From an uncultured Neomegalonema sp. (GTDB lineage Bacteria; Pseudomonadota; Alphaproteobacteria; Rhodobacterales; Rhodobacteraceae), in contig CALGNW010000289.1 of assembly GCA_937958345.1 (NCBI GenBank), positions 1 through 12,334 on the forward strand: a stretch of DNA of 12,334 bases, in the 5' to 3' direction. Position 1 is the stretch's first letter, and each line of letters opens with the position of its first letter. The translations under genes and the position numbers were made by a program. Positions 5,589 to 12,334 of this stretch are shown here, one piece after another. The notes under the pieces are model-generated. The model ran no database searches. It saw nothing but the letters and a program-made list of their open reading frames with translations, and was not told the DNA's origin.

Positions 5589-6941
5589 TTACTCGCCCGG
5601 CAGTTTCGCACTGAGCCAATGTTCGAGCCAGTGAATATCGTAATCACCGTTCACAACATCGGGTGAATCAAGCAGGGCGTGAAAGAGCGGTACGGTCGTT
5701 TCCACGCCGTCGATGATCGTTTCGGCCAATGCGCGCCTGAGGCGGGCCACGCATTCAGGGCGGTCGCGCCCGTGCACGATCAGCTTGCCGATCAGTGAGT
5801 CGTAATAGGGCGGAATGCGGTATCCCGCGTAAATTCCCGAATCCATCCTCACGCCTAAACCGCCCGGCGGGTGATACCGCTGGATCGTGCCGGGTGACGG
5901 CGCGAAGGTGTGCGGATCTTCGGCATTAAGCCTGCACTCGATGGCGTGGCCGTTCGGAATCAGGTCTTCCTGTTTGAAGGAAAGTTCCTCGCCGTAGGCG
6001 ACACGGATTTGTTCGCGGACGAGATCGACGCCGTAGACCATCTCGGTAACCGGATGCTCGACCTGAAGGCGGGTGTTCATCTCGATAAAATAAAACTGCC
6101 CGTTCTCGTAAAGGAACTCGATGGTTCCTGCGCCCAGATACCCGATTTCTTTCAGGGCATTGGCACACCGCATACCGATCTCGTCGCGTTCGGCCTGCGT
6201 GATGCTGGGGCCGGGGGCCTCTTCGAGAACCTTTTGGTGGCGACGCTGTAGCGAGCAATCGCGTTCGCCCAGATGCACGACGTTGCCGTGGCTGTCCGCC
6301 ATGATCTGAATTTCGATGTGACGAGGTTTGCCGAGGTATTTTTCGAGGTAGACCGTCTCGTCGCCAAAACCTGCCTTTGCCTCGGTGCGTGCGGTGGAGA
6401 GCGCGTTGGACAGGTCGGCGCGGCTTTCGGCGACCTTCATGCCGCGACCGCCGCCGCCGGAGGCAGCCTTTACGAGCACGGGATAGCCGATTTCTTCGGC
6501 GACGCGCATGGCCTCTTCGTCCTCGGTGATTGCCCCGTCGGACCCCGGAACAACAGGCACGCCGAGACGCTTCATCGTTTCTTTGGCCGTGATTTTATCG
6601 CCCATCATCGTGATGTGATCGGCGGTCGGCCCGATGAAGGCGATGTCATGCTCGCTGACGATGCGCGAAAAGTTCGCGTTTTCAGACAGAAAGCCGTAAC
6701 CGGGATGAACGGCCTGTGCGCCGGTCAGCTCGCAGGCCGTGATGATCGCGGGGATGTTCAGATAGCTGTCGGCGGCACGGGGCGGACCGATGCACACGCT
6801 TTCGTCAGCCAGACGAACATGCATGGCATCGACGTCGGCGGTCGAGTGCGCAGCGACCGAGGTGATGCCCATTTCGCGACAGGCGCGCTGAATCCGAAGG
6901 GCAATCTCGCCCCGGTTCGCGATGAGAATTTTATTGAACAT
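5589..6941 (-). CDS. accC: Acetyl-CoA carboxylase, biotin carboxylase subunit
   Basis: This 450-residue enzyme carboxylates the biotin on AccB using ATP and bicarbonate, the first half-reaction of acetyl-CoA carboxylase in fatty-acid synthesis. It shows the full biotin carboxylase layout. The N-terminal domain has FNKILIANRGEIALRI and AVHPGYGFLSENA. The ATP-grasp domain has VLVKAASGGGGRGMK (Lys158 and the Gly-rich loop), HLGERDCSLQRRHQKV (Cys229, Lys237) and FIEMNTRLQVEHPVTE (Glu287, Arg291). The C-terminal domain has IECRLNAEDP. The length is standard. Its ATG overlaps the accB stop by one base (TGATG), so translation is coupled and the two subunits are made together. Carboxyltransferase genes accA/accD are not in the window, as usual. 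Confidence 0.97.
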   Translation of the reverse strand: MFNKILIANRGEIALRIQRACREMGITSVAAHSTADVDAMHVRLADESVCIGPPRAADSYLNIPAIITACELTGAQAVHPGYGFLSENANFSRIVSEHDIAFIGPTADHITMMGDKITAKETMKRLGVPVVPGSDGAITEDEEAMRVAEEIGYPVLVKAASGGGGRGMKVAESRADLSNALSTARTEAKAGFGDETVYLEKYLGKPRHIEIQIMADSHGNVVHLGERDCSLQRRHQKVLEEAPGPSITQAERDEIGMRCANALKEIGYLGAGTIEFLYENGQFYFIEMNTRLQVEHPVTEMVYGVDLVREQIRVAYGEELSFKQEDLIPNGHAIECRLNAEDPHTFAPSPGTIQRYHPPGGLGVRMDSGIYAGYRIPPYYDSLIGKLIVHGRDRPECVARLRRALAETIIDGVETTVPLFHALLDSPDVVNGDYDIHWLEHWLSAKLPGE

Positions 6942-7456
6942 CAGGCAATCGTCATCAACGGCGACCCGTATTCCACCGGCTCGGAATCTTCGACAAGGAT
7001 CGCGGTGACCGTGCCGGAGCGCGGCGCGGGGATCTGGTTCATCGTTTTCATTGCTTCGACAATCAGAATTGTCTGGCCCTGAGTCACGCTGTCGCCGACT
7101 TTGACGAAGTTCGCGGCATCCGGTTCGGGGGCGAGATAGACGGTTCCGACCATTGGCGAGGGAACCGCTGAGGCGTCGGCGGCGGCAGGCGCGGCCTCTG
7201 GCACCGGGATTTCAGCCGACGCGGCAGGGGGAGGGGCGCTGGCGGCAATGACCGGCGCGGCAGCAGCGGCGGCGACCGGCGCGGCAGCAGCGGCGGCGAC
7301 CGGCGCGGCGGGTGCAGAGCGGCTGAGACGGACTTTCAACTCGTCGTCCTCGCCGAATTCCCGCTCGACCTCGATCTCGCCGAGATTGTTTTCGTTCAGA
7401 ATTTGCGCGAGTGCGCGAACGAAGGCGATGTCGGCATCAGTCTTGTCATTGGTCAT
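6941..7456 (-). CDS. accB: Biotin carboxyl carrier protein of acetyl-CoA carboxylase
   Basis: This 171-residue carrier moves CO2 between the biotin carboxylase and the carboxyltransferase. The N-terminal helix region (about 1-47, FVRALAQILNENNLGEIEVE) is as in AccB. A long Ala/Pro linker follows (about 48-97). Then comes the biotinyl domain with PSPMVGTVY, KVGDSVTQGQTILIVEAMK and the biotin-accepting Lys137 in EAMKTM; many AccB proteins have Met or Leu directly after the Lys, here Thr. The linker contains the repeated block PVAAAAAA, encoded by a 24-bp tandem duplication. A GAGG ribosome site lies about 10 nt before ATG. It heads the accBC pair, and the 182-bp gap upstream probably holds its own promoter. 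Confidence 0.96.
   Translation of the reverse strand: MTNDKTDADIAFVRALAQILNENNLGEIEVEREFGEDDELKVRLSRSAPAAPVAAAAAAPVAAAAAAPVIAASAPPPAASAEIPVPEAAPAAADASAVPSPMVGTVYLAPEPDAANFVKVGDSVTQGQTILIVEAMKTMNQIPAPRSGTVTAILVEDSEPVEYGSPLMTIA
7251..7309. repeat. 24-bp tandem duplication in the accB linker
   Basis: Two identical 24-bp units (7251-7274 and 7275-7298, starting ACCGGCGCGGC) are followed by 11 matching bases of a third copy (7299-7309). In the accB frame they encode repeated Pro-Val-Ala-rich linker blocks. Being 24 bp, gain or loss of units stays in frame. Confidence 0.85.
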
Positions 7457-7638
7457 ATAGCACGCGCCTCGAATTTTGTTCTTGCCGCAGTGTTAAAGGA
7501 TTTATCCCGAACAGGAAATAGTAACGGCAAGCAAATGACCGATAACGACAAACCGGCGTCCGGGGCAACCTTCCGTGTTGCCCCTGCGTCGCTGCACCGC
7601 CATGCCGGATGGATCATATGCACGTTAAAGGCGAACGA
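7457..7638. other. Intergenic gap between dsbA-type gene and accB (aroQ position)
   Basis: This 182-bp stretch lies where many alphaproteobacteria carry aroQ. It is too short for that gene (about 145 codons), and I see no remnant of it on the minus strand. It holds the perfect hairpin at 7562-7584 and, on the minus strand, a possible -10 element TACTAT (complement of 7518-7523) without a good -35. A plus-strand frame from ATG 7534 to 7672 exists, but it runs antisense into the dsbA-type gene and resembles nothing I know. Confidence 0.5.
7562..7584 (-). terminator. Perfect 8-bp hairpin after the DsbA-family gene
   Basis: GGGGCAAC (7562-7569) and GTTGCCCC (7577-7584) are perfect complements around a 7-nt loop. 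It lies 54 nt beyond the stop of the DsbA-family gene. No T run follows on either strand, so it may be a Rho-assisted terminator, an RNA-processing stem or an operator rather than a classical intrinsic terminator. Confidence 0.35.
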
Positions 7639-8490
7639 TCAGCTTGATCGCGCGGCATCTGCAAGGCGTTGAAGCTCTTCCGCCGGAATAAACCCGCGAA
7701 CGACCTTGTCACCGATGATAAATGCAGGCGTTCCGTTGATCGACAGCTTGTCCGCGAGATCAAAAGTGCGCTTCATCATTTTATCGATGCCCGGCGACTT
7801 CATATCCACCTCAAGTTGAGCAACATCGAGGCCGACCTCCTCGGCGATTTTGATGATCGAGGCGGCGTCGTGCGATCCGCGATGGCGCATAAGGGCGTCG
7901 TTGAACGGACCGTACTTTTCCCCGCCGTCCTGCATGGCGGATGCGAGTGCTGCGCGTCCGGCCAGCGTCGATCCCGGACCGAGAATCGGAAATTCCTTCA
8001 CGACCAGACGGATATTGCCGTCGGATTCGATAAATTCTGTGACGGCGGTGTGTGCGCGTTTGCAGAAACCGCAGTTGTAGTCGCTGAACTCGACCACGGT
8101 AACGTCGCCCTCGAGATTGCCTGTGACGAATGAATACCCGTCTTCAAAAATCTCTTCTTTGTTGTCCGCGACCAGATCAATATCGGCTTGCTGCTGTTGT
8201 CTTTGTTGCGCAGCGCGCTGATCTACCTGATATTTTTCGAGCGAAGCGATCACGACTTCGGGGTTGGCGCGCAAGTACGCCTCGATCACTTTGTCGGAAA
8301 CCGGGTCGTCGGCCATGTATTTTTCGATGGCAGCCGCGTCGACAACTGCCGTCTGACCGGTCGTTGCGCCCGCCGATATCGCGGCGGCGGTCTGCGACAC
8401 AGTCCCTGCCATCTTGCCGGTTTGGAAAACGGCATATCCTGCCGCGCCGAGTGCAACGACGCTGAAGGCGGCGGCTACTTTATCAAACAT
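7639..8490 (-). CDS. DsbA-family periplasmic thiol:disulfide oxidoreductase
   Basis: This 283-residue protein has an uncleaved-looking N-terminal hydrophobic segment (about 5-23, ending YAVF) and no lipobox, so it is probably anchored in the inner membrane with its domain in the periplasm. A linker and a helical, Gln-rich stretch (about 91-101) lead to a DsbA-type thioredoxin domain from about 115. Active-site Cys140-Gly-Phe-Cys143 follows VVEFSDYNCGFC, and the cis-Pro loop is at NGTPAFIIGD (Pro255). This resembles Com1/ScsC-like DsbA proteins, which oxidise or isomerise disulphides in exported proteins. A clear GAGGT ribosome site lies 8 nt before ATG. It is 60 bp downstream of the M48 protease gene on the same strand, so the two envelope-folding genes likely form a unit. 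Whether it is an oxidase or an isomerase cannot be told from sequence. Confidence 0.9.
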   Translation of the reverse strand: MFDKVAAAFSVVALGAAGYAVFQTGKMAGTVSQTAAAISAGATTGQTAVVDAAAIEKYMADDPVSDKVIEAYLRANPEVVIASLEKYQVDQRAAQQRQQQQADIDLVADNKEEIFEDGYSFVTGNLEGDVTVVEFSDYNCGFCKRAHTAVTEFIESDGNIRLVVKEFPILGPGSTLAGRAALASAMQDGGEKYGPFNDALMRHRGSHDAASIIKIAEEVGLDVAQLEVDMKSPGIDKMMKRTFDLADKLSINGTPAFIIGDKVVRGFIPAEELQRLADAARSS

Positions 8491-8550
8491 GATTTCTACC
8501 TCGTTTCAGGGCGGTTCTCTTTGCCCGCTTTTCGTATATTTGCGGCGACC

Positions 8551-9912
8551 TTAACGGTTTTTCAGGCCGCGTTCCACAGCCGCTATCAGGTCGTCCGCGC
8601 GCAGCCACGCCGGAGAGCCGGTCGGTGCAAGTTGTTGAACACGTTTGGCATTTCGCTCCGCCGCCTTCAAAGACCCCTGAAGGGTCTGAAATTCGGCGGT
8701 TGCCAGCGTTGCCTCCAGATCGTTGCCGAGCCGCGATTCCGCCATCGCGAGATGACGCCAGCCGTCGCTGTCCAGCCGGTCGCTGCGTGTTGCGGACAAA
8801 AGGGCGTCGCGCGCTGCAAGATCGGAATTCCTGTCGCCCAACGCAAGCAAGGCGCGGCCATAGGCGACCTGTAGCAGGGGTTCGCCGGGCGCAATGCTGA
8901 CGGCACGCTGATAGGAGGCAACCGCCTCGCGCGCTGCACCACTTTCGAAAAGGAATTGCCCTTTGAGTTCATGGTAGTAAGCGTCGTTGGGGCGGCGCGC
9001 CAACAGCTTGTCCGCCTCGACCAAAGCGGCGCGCAGATCGGGACTGCGGTGATAGGCGACGGCGCGGGTCAGGATTGCCGCCTCGGACTGGTCGGAGGCC
9101 GGAACCTGCCGGAGAACGCGAAGCGGGTCGTCCAGAAAGCCGCGAAGCTTGGCGCGCATGCGGGCGTGCCAATACGTGATGTCGCTGTCAGGCCGCACGC
9201 CGAGGGATGGTGATCGGGACACGCGCTGTTGCAGCAGTTTGATGCGCTGGCTGGTGAGCGGATGGGTCAGGGTGTAGGGATCGCGGTTGCCGATGCTGAC
9301 AATCTCGATCGCCTTCAGCCGTTCGAGCGTGCGGACCATGCCCGAGGGATCGACGCGTACGCTTTCGAGGTATCCGATTGCCGCCTGATCCGCCGAGCTT
9401 TCCTGTCCGCGCGTGTATTTGAGGATATTGCGCTGCGCAACCGTCTGGCTGCCGGCGATAATGGCACCGGCCACGCCGCCCTGACCGGCGGCGGCGGCGG
9501 CGATTCCGAGGATCGTTCCGAGCACCAGAGGGCCGGTCGTCGCGCTGCGCGCATTCGCCCGCTGTAACTGATGACCGCCCGCAATATGTGCGGTTTCGTG
9601 GGCGATGACGCCGTAAAGTTCCTCCGGCGCCGTTAGCTTTTCGAGCAATCCGGTGTGAAAAACCATGTTGCGCTCGACCACAAAGGCGTTCAGCGCATCA
9701 TCCCGCACCATGAAGATTTCGATGCTGTCGGGGGCCATTCCGGCGGCGCGGAAAATCGGCGCGCTCATCTTTTTGAGCGTTGCCTCGATCTCGGCATCGC
9801 GAACGAACGACAATGCCTGCGCCTGCGTTGACGCAAAACATAATAAAACTGCGGTTAGGGCTTTGATTTTCCGGCTGAAAAGCACGGACCGCCTTGGAAA
9901 TCGCTGCATCAT
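8551..9912 (-). CDS. M48 family metalloprotease with C-terminal TPR domain (BepA/YfgC-like)
   Basis: This 453-residue periplasmic zinc protease is of the BepA/LoiP type, which degrades misassembled outer-membrane proteins and helps LPS-transport assembly. The signal peptide is basic MMQRFPRRSVLFSRK followed by a hydrophobic run, with probable cleavage after AQA (residue 33). The zinc site is HETAH (105-109) with third ligand Glu171 in ESSAD, and LTHPLTSQR (His217) corresponds to the His-Pro loop that regulates BepA. A hydrophobic segment (about 127-155) follows the active-site helix as in the family. From about 275 to the end are Ala/Leu-rich helical repeats of TPR type (for example YYHELKGQFLFESGAAREAVASY split over 312-334). 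ATG 9912, or the adjacent ATG 9909, is chosen because it starts directly at the signal peptide and has GAGAGG upstream; the open frame to 10008 adds 32 unlikely residues. Confidence 0.9.
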   Translation of the reverse strand: MMQRFPRRSVLFSRKIKALTAVLLCFASTQAQALSFVRDAEIEATLKKMSAPIFRAAGMAPDSIEIFMVRDDALNAFVVERNMVFHTGLLEKLTAPEELYGVIAHETAHIAGGHQLQRANARSATTGPLVLGTILGIAAAAAGQGGVAGAIIAGSQTVAQRNILKYTRGQESSADQAAIGYLESVRVDPSGMVRTLERLKAIEIVSIGNRDPYTLTHPLTSQRIKLLQQRVSRSPSLGVRPDSDITYWHARMRAKLRGFLDDPLRVLRQVPASDQSEAAILTRAVAYHRSPDLRAALVEADKLLARRPNDAYYHELKGQFLFESGAAREAVASYQRAVSIAPGEPLLQVAYGRALLALGDRNSDLAARDALLSATRSDRLDSDGWRHLAMAESRLGNDLEATLATAEFQTLQGSLKAAERNAKRVQQLAPTGSPAWLRADDLIAAVERGLKNR

Positions 9913-10116
9913 GCCTCTCGCTCGGTTTTGACGGATCAACCGGATTGCCGTCATTCTGCCGTCCGTTGTATTATGAAGCCCCCGCGGGTTTGCCTGCAAG
10001 CAAAGCATCCGCGGATCACCGATTAGTTAGATTTCGTCTTTCAAGCCTGTTTAGCGTAAACGCGGTCTTAATATACGTCCCACCATAGCAACCGTTCCCA
10101 TCCGCGAGGTTCCGCC
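9913..10116. other. Divergent intergenic region (M48 protease / aminotransferase)
   Basis: About 204 bp carry the start signals of two divergent genes. Visible structures are GTTTAGCGTAAAC (10049-10061, 5-bp arms with a 3-nt centre) and TTTGC/GCAAA near 9990-10005. An AT-rich stretch around 10068-10076 could serve as a -10 region for the aminotransferase gene. None is strong enough to call as a defined promoter. Confidence 0.4.
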
Positions 10117-11274
10117 GTGCCGCCAATCCCGTCGTCCCGCAGTCAGGTTGACGCCTTTATTGCCATGGATGTCATGGCTGCCGCCGTTGCCGAGGAACGT
10201 GCCGGACGCGACATTGCGCATCTGGAGGTCGGCCAGCCGGGAACGCCCGCACCTGCGCCTGCGCGCGAGGCCGCTATGGCGGCGCTTCGTGGCGGAAATA
10301 CGATGGGATATACCGAAGCACTGGGTCTGCGGGCGCTGCGCGAGCGGATCGCGCAGATGTATACCGACGTGCATGGCGTGACGGTTGGAGCGGATCGTGT
10401 CGTGATTACCACCGGTTCGTCAGCGGGCTTTCTGCTGGCGTTTCTGTCGGTTCTCGAGGCCGGAGACCGCCTTGCGCTGGCCGATCCCGGCTATCCCAGC
10501 TATCGCAATATCCTGCGCTCGATCAATATCGAGCCTGTTGCGCTGGAGGGGACGTTGGCGGACGGGTATCAGCCGACCCCCGCTCTGTTGGCCAAGGCGC
10601 GCGAGTCCGGGCCGATCAGGGCGCTGCTGGCGGCCAGCCCTGCCAACCCCACCGGGACGATGCTGAGCCGTGCCCAGATGCAGGCCCTGATCGACGATTG
10701 TGCCGCGCATGACGCGACTTTTATCTCGGACGAGATTTATGACCGGCTGTGTTACGGCACGCGGCCCACCACGGCGCTGGCACTGAGCGAGGAGGCCATC
10801 GTCATCAATAGCTTCTCGAAATATTACTGCATGACCGGCTGGCGTATCGGGTGGATGGTTGTGCCGGAGCGATTGCTGCGCACGGTCGAGAGGTTGGCCC
10901 AGAACCACTTTATCTGTCCGCCGCATATCAGCCAGATTACCGCGCTTGCGGCCATGGATTGCGAGGATGAATTGTCGGCGCATCTGGAGACATATTCTGC
11001 AAACCGAGCGTTGCTGCTGGATGCGCTGCCCAAGCTGGGGTTTGCCGATTTTGCGCCCGCCGACGGTGCGTTCTATCTTTACGGCGATGTCTCGCGCCTG
11101 ACCAATGACAGCGTCGAGTTTGCCGGAAAGATGCTGCGCGAGGCGGGTGTTGCGGCGGTTCCGGGCGTCGATTTCGACCCCGCCAGAGGACATAGAACCA
11201 TGCGCCTCAGCTTTGCCGGATCGCGGGAAACGGTTGAAAAGGCGGTGGAGCGGCTGGGGAACTGGTTGACGTAA
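10117..11274 (+). CDS. Class I/II PLP-dependent aminotransferase
   Basis: This 385-residue fold-type I aminotransferase is of the aspartate aminotransferase superfamily (Igamma-like). It moves an amino group between an amino acid and a 2-oxoacid in the cytosol. Visible features are HLEVGQPGTPAP near the N-terminus, the PLP phosphate-binding loop TTGSSAGF (98-105), ADPGYPSY, ASPANPTGT with Asn177, SDEIYDRL with Asp205 and Tyr208, the Schiff-base Lys235 in SFSKYYCMTGWRIGW, and the carboxylate-binding Arg363 in TMRLSFAGS. GTG 10117 is chosen: GAGG lies about 8 nt upstream and the N-terminal helix fits the family, whereas the next Met (10165) would cut into it. It is divergent from the M48 protease gene, a neighbourhood found in other alphaproteobacteria, and ends 12 bp from a convergent Rieske gene. 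The substrate is not determinable from sequence. Confidence 0.9.
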   Translation: MPPIPSSRSQVDAFIAMDVMAAAVAEERAGRDIAHLEVGQPGTPAPAPAREAAMAALRGGNTMGYTEALGLRALRERIAQMYTDVHGVTVGADRVVITTGSSAGFLLAFLSVLEAGDRLALADPGYPSYRNILRSINIEPVALEGTLADGYQPTPALLAKARESGPIRALLAASPANPTGTMLSRAQMQALIDDCAAHDATFISDEIYDRLCYGTRPTTALALSEEAIVINSFSKYYCMTGWRIGWMVVPERLLRTVERLAQNHFICPPHISQITALAAMDCEDELSAHLETYSANRALLLDALPKLGFADFAPADGAFYLYGDVSRLTNDSVEFAGKMLREAGVAAVPGVDFDPARGHRTMRLSFAGSRETVEKAVERLGNWLT

Positions 11275-11281
11275 GGGGGCG

Positions 11282-11296
11282 GGCGGCTAAGCCGCC
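11282..11296. terminator. Small GC hairpin between convergent genes
   Basis: GGCGGC (11282-11287), loop TAA, GCCGCC (11291-11296): a perfect 6-bp stem that overlaps the stop codon of the Rieske gene and lies 7 nt after the aminotransferase stop. No T tract is present, so a terminator role is tentative. Confidence 0.25.
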
Positions 11297-12334
11297 GCGA
11301 ACCGCCGCGCGACCCAATCGTGAAAGCAATGGGTCGGCTCGTCCATTGCCGGTGAGAACTTGCCGCCGTCGAACAGGTCGCCCTGACGGCCCTTTTGCAT
11401 GCCCTCGACAACGCCGATATCCTCGATGAAAATCTCTTTCCACATGGCGGCGTTTTTGATGCGCATATCGGCATAGCCGCTGCCGCACATCTCTTCGGTC
11501 GCGTAGTACAGCTCGATATGTTCCGTCGTCGTTTGCGGGCCGGTGGATTCAAGCAGGATGGCGAAGGCGTGGTCGCGGTGGACACCAAAAAGCACGTTCG
11601 GGAAGAATGAGACGTATTCCGCGCCGGTATCCCATTTGTCGCTGAGGCCCGGAAAATCCGCGAACTTGCGGCCATCATCGGATAGTTCGGGATTGTAGAC
11701 GACGGTTCCCTGACCTGAAAACTCGTTCGGCTCGACGATGTCATAATGATCTTCGAGACGGGAATAGGCGTTCAGGCCGGGGTGAATCCACGGCAGGTGA
11801 TAGCTTTCGCAGTAGTTTTCGACCGCGAGTTTCCAGTTGGTTTTAAGCTCCAGCTTAAAGCTGGAATCCGGTCCGCCGTGGACCATCGGCTGATCATATT
11901 CTTTCCAGCGCGCAATCAGCGTGGCGGCGTAGTCGTCGAATTCGGGGGCTTTGCCGTCCATGTTGACGAAAATCACGTCGCGCCAGACACGGCTGCGGAT
12001 TTCGATGAGGCCAAGCTCGTCGCGCTTGATGTCCTGATGCGCGTTTTGTCCCGGTCCGCCGACATGGGGGGTGGCGCGCAGGCGGCCCTTCAGATCATAG
12101 CACCATGAATGGTAGGGACAGCGCAGCGCGCCCTCGATCTTGCGCTTTTCTTCCAGCAGGATCATGCCGCGATGGCGGCAGGCGTTCAGAAAGACGCGAA
12201 CCTGATTATCGTCTCCGCGTGCGACAATCAGCGGCGAGCCGCAGAAGGTGATCGGCATGGCGTCGCCGATTTCCGGGACATAGCTGGCAAAGCTCAGCCC
12301 CGCCCATGTCGCGGCCATAACGGCGCGTTGTTCA
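11287..12334 (-). CDS. Rieske non-heme iron oxygenase, alpha subunit (N-terminus outside window)
   Basis: The frame stays open through the right edge (codons EQRAV precede the Met at 12318), so the gene starts outside; about 30-40 residues are probably missing. Numbering from that Met, the Rieske [2Fe-2S] site is Cys47-x-His49, 17 residues, then Cys67-x2-His70 (ACRHRG, CPYHSW). The catalytic domain has ENYCESYHLPWIHPGL with iron ligands His174 and His179, and EDIGVVEGMQKG with Asp300 as probable third ligand. Glu171 stands where naphthalene-dioxygenase-like enzymes have the bridging Asp, as in the carnitine, choline and glycine-betaine oxygenase group. Such enzymes hydroxylate or demethylate aromatic or quaternary-ammonium substrates with electrons from a reductase, which is not seen here. 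It converges with the aminotransferase gene. Substrate is uncertain. Confidence 0.88.
   Translation of the reverse strand, partial: EQRAVMAATWAGLSFASYVPEIGDAMPITFCGSPLIVARGDDNQVRVFLNACRHRGMILLEEKRKIEGALRCPYHSWCYDLKGRLRATPHVGGPGQNAHQDIKRDELGLIEIRSRVWRDVIFVNMDGKAPEFDDYAATLIARWKEYDQPMVHGGPDSSFKLELKTNWKLAVENYCESYHLPWIHPGLNAYSRLEDHYDIVEPNEFSGQGTVVYNPELSDDGRKFADFPGLSDKWDTGAEYVSFFPNVLFGVHRDHAFAILLESTGPQTTTEHIELYYATEEMCGSGYADMRIKNAAMWKEIFIEDIGVVEGMQKGRQGDLFDGGKFSPAMDEPTHCFHDWVARRFAAA

Noticed and set aside
6273..7082. Plus-strand open frame (269 codons) opposite accC/accB
   Set aside because: Fully antisense to accC and the end of accB, both with canonical motifs; no homology recognised.
7534..7672. 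Possible small plus-strand gene in the dsbA-accB gap
   Set aside because: It has no convincing ribosome site, extends antisense into the DsbA-family gene, and its protein (45 residues) resembles nothing; third-position GC is inconclusive.
9913..10008. N-terminal extension of the M48 protease to 10008
   Set aside because: The added 32 residues would precede a clear signal peptide, which should be at the N-terminus; ATG 9912/9909 has a purine-rich ribosome site.

Overview
The window looks like chromosomal DNA of a Gram-negative alphaproteobacterium: GC is high (roughly 60% by eye), an outer-membrane adhesin is present, and there is an M48 protease / DsbA / accB / accC / aat run of the kind seen in that class. 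The genus cannot be fixed from this sequence. No tRNA, rRNA, CRISPR array, transposase or phage gene was found. The coding content is dense: twelve confident protein genes, two of them cut by the window edges, plus one small secreted protein of unknown family.

Left part (1-3121, all + strand). The first 1008 bases are the C-terminal end of a trimeric autotransporter adhesin. It has an uninterrupted heptad stalk with Asn in most core d positions, followed by a YadA-type membrane anchor and a terminator-like hairpin. Next comes a likely two-gene operon with a GTGA overlap: a tartrate/D-malate dehydrogenase-type NAD-dependent oxidative decarboxylase, and an alpha/beta hydrolase closely resembling fluoroacetate/haloacetate dehalogenases. 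The hydrolase carries a Trp in place of one halide-binding His. Both are compatible with use of small hydroxylated or halogenated organic acids.

Middle (3122-4882). An AT-richer intergenic region with a perfect CRP-type palindrome and a hairpin precedes a small six-cysteine secreted protein that I do not recognise. A strong 11-bp inverted repeat lies between it and the convergent carboxymuconolactone decarboxylase-family gene. A DUF2237 gene is divergent from the latter.

Core block (4884-9912, all - strand, transcribed right to left): M48 metalloprotease with TPRs (BepA-like), DsbA-family thiol oxidoreductase, accB, accC, aat. The first two act in envelope protein quality control and oxidative folding, accB/accC in the first step of fatty-acid synthesis, and aat in N-end-rule tagging. 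In many alphaproteobacteria aroQ sits between dsbA and accB; here only a 182-bp gap with a perfect 8-bp hairpin remains.

Right part (10117-12334). A class I/II PLP aminotransferase is divergent from the protease. It is followed, convergently, by a Rieske non-heme iron oxygenase alpha subunit whose N-terminus lies beyond the right edge. Its active-site motif has Glu where ring-hydroxylating dioxygenases have the bridging Asp, a trait of quaternary-amine oxygenases.

I saw no clear new defence or mobile system. The most notable points are the Asn-layered adhesin stalk, the CRP-box/hairpin in front of the orphan Cys-rich secreted protein, the variant halide site in the dehalogenase-like enzyme, the missing aroQ, and the Glu-bridged Rieske oxygenase.
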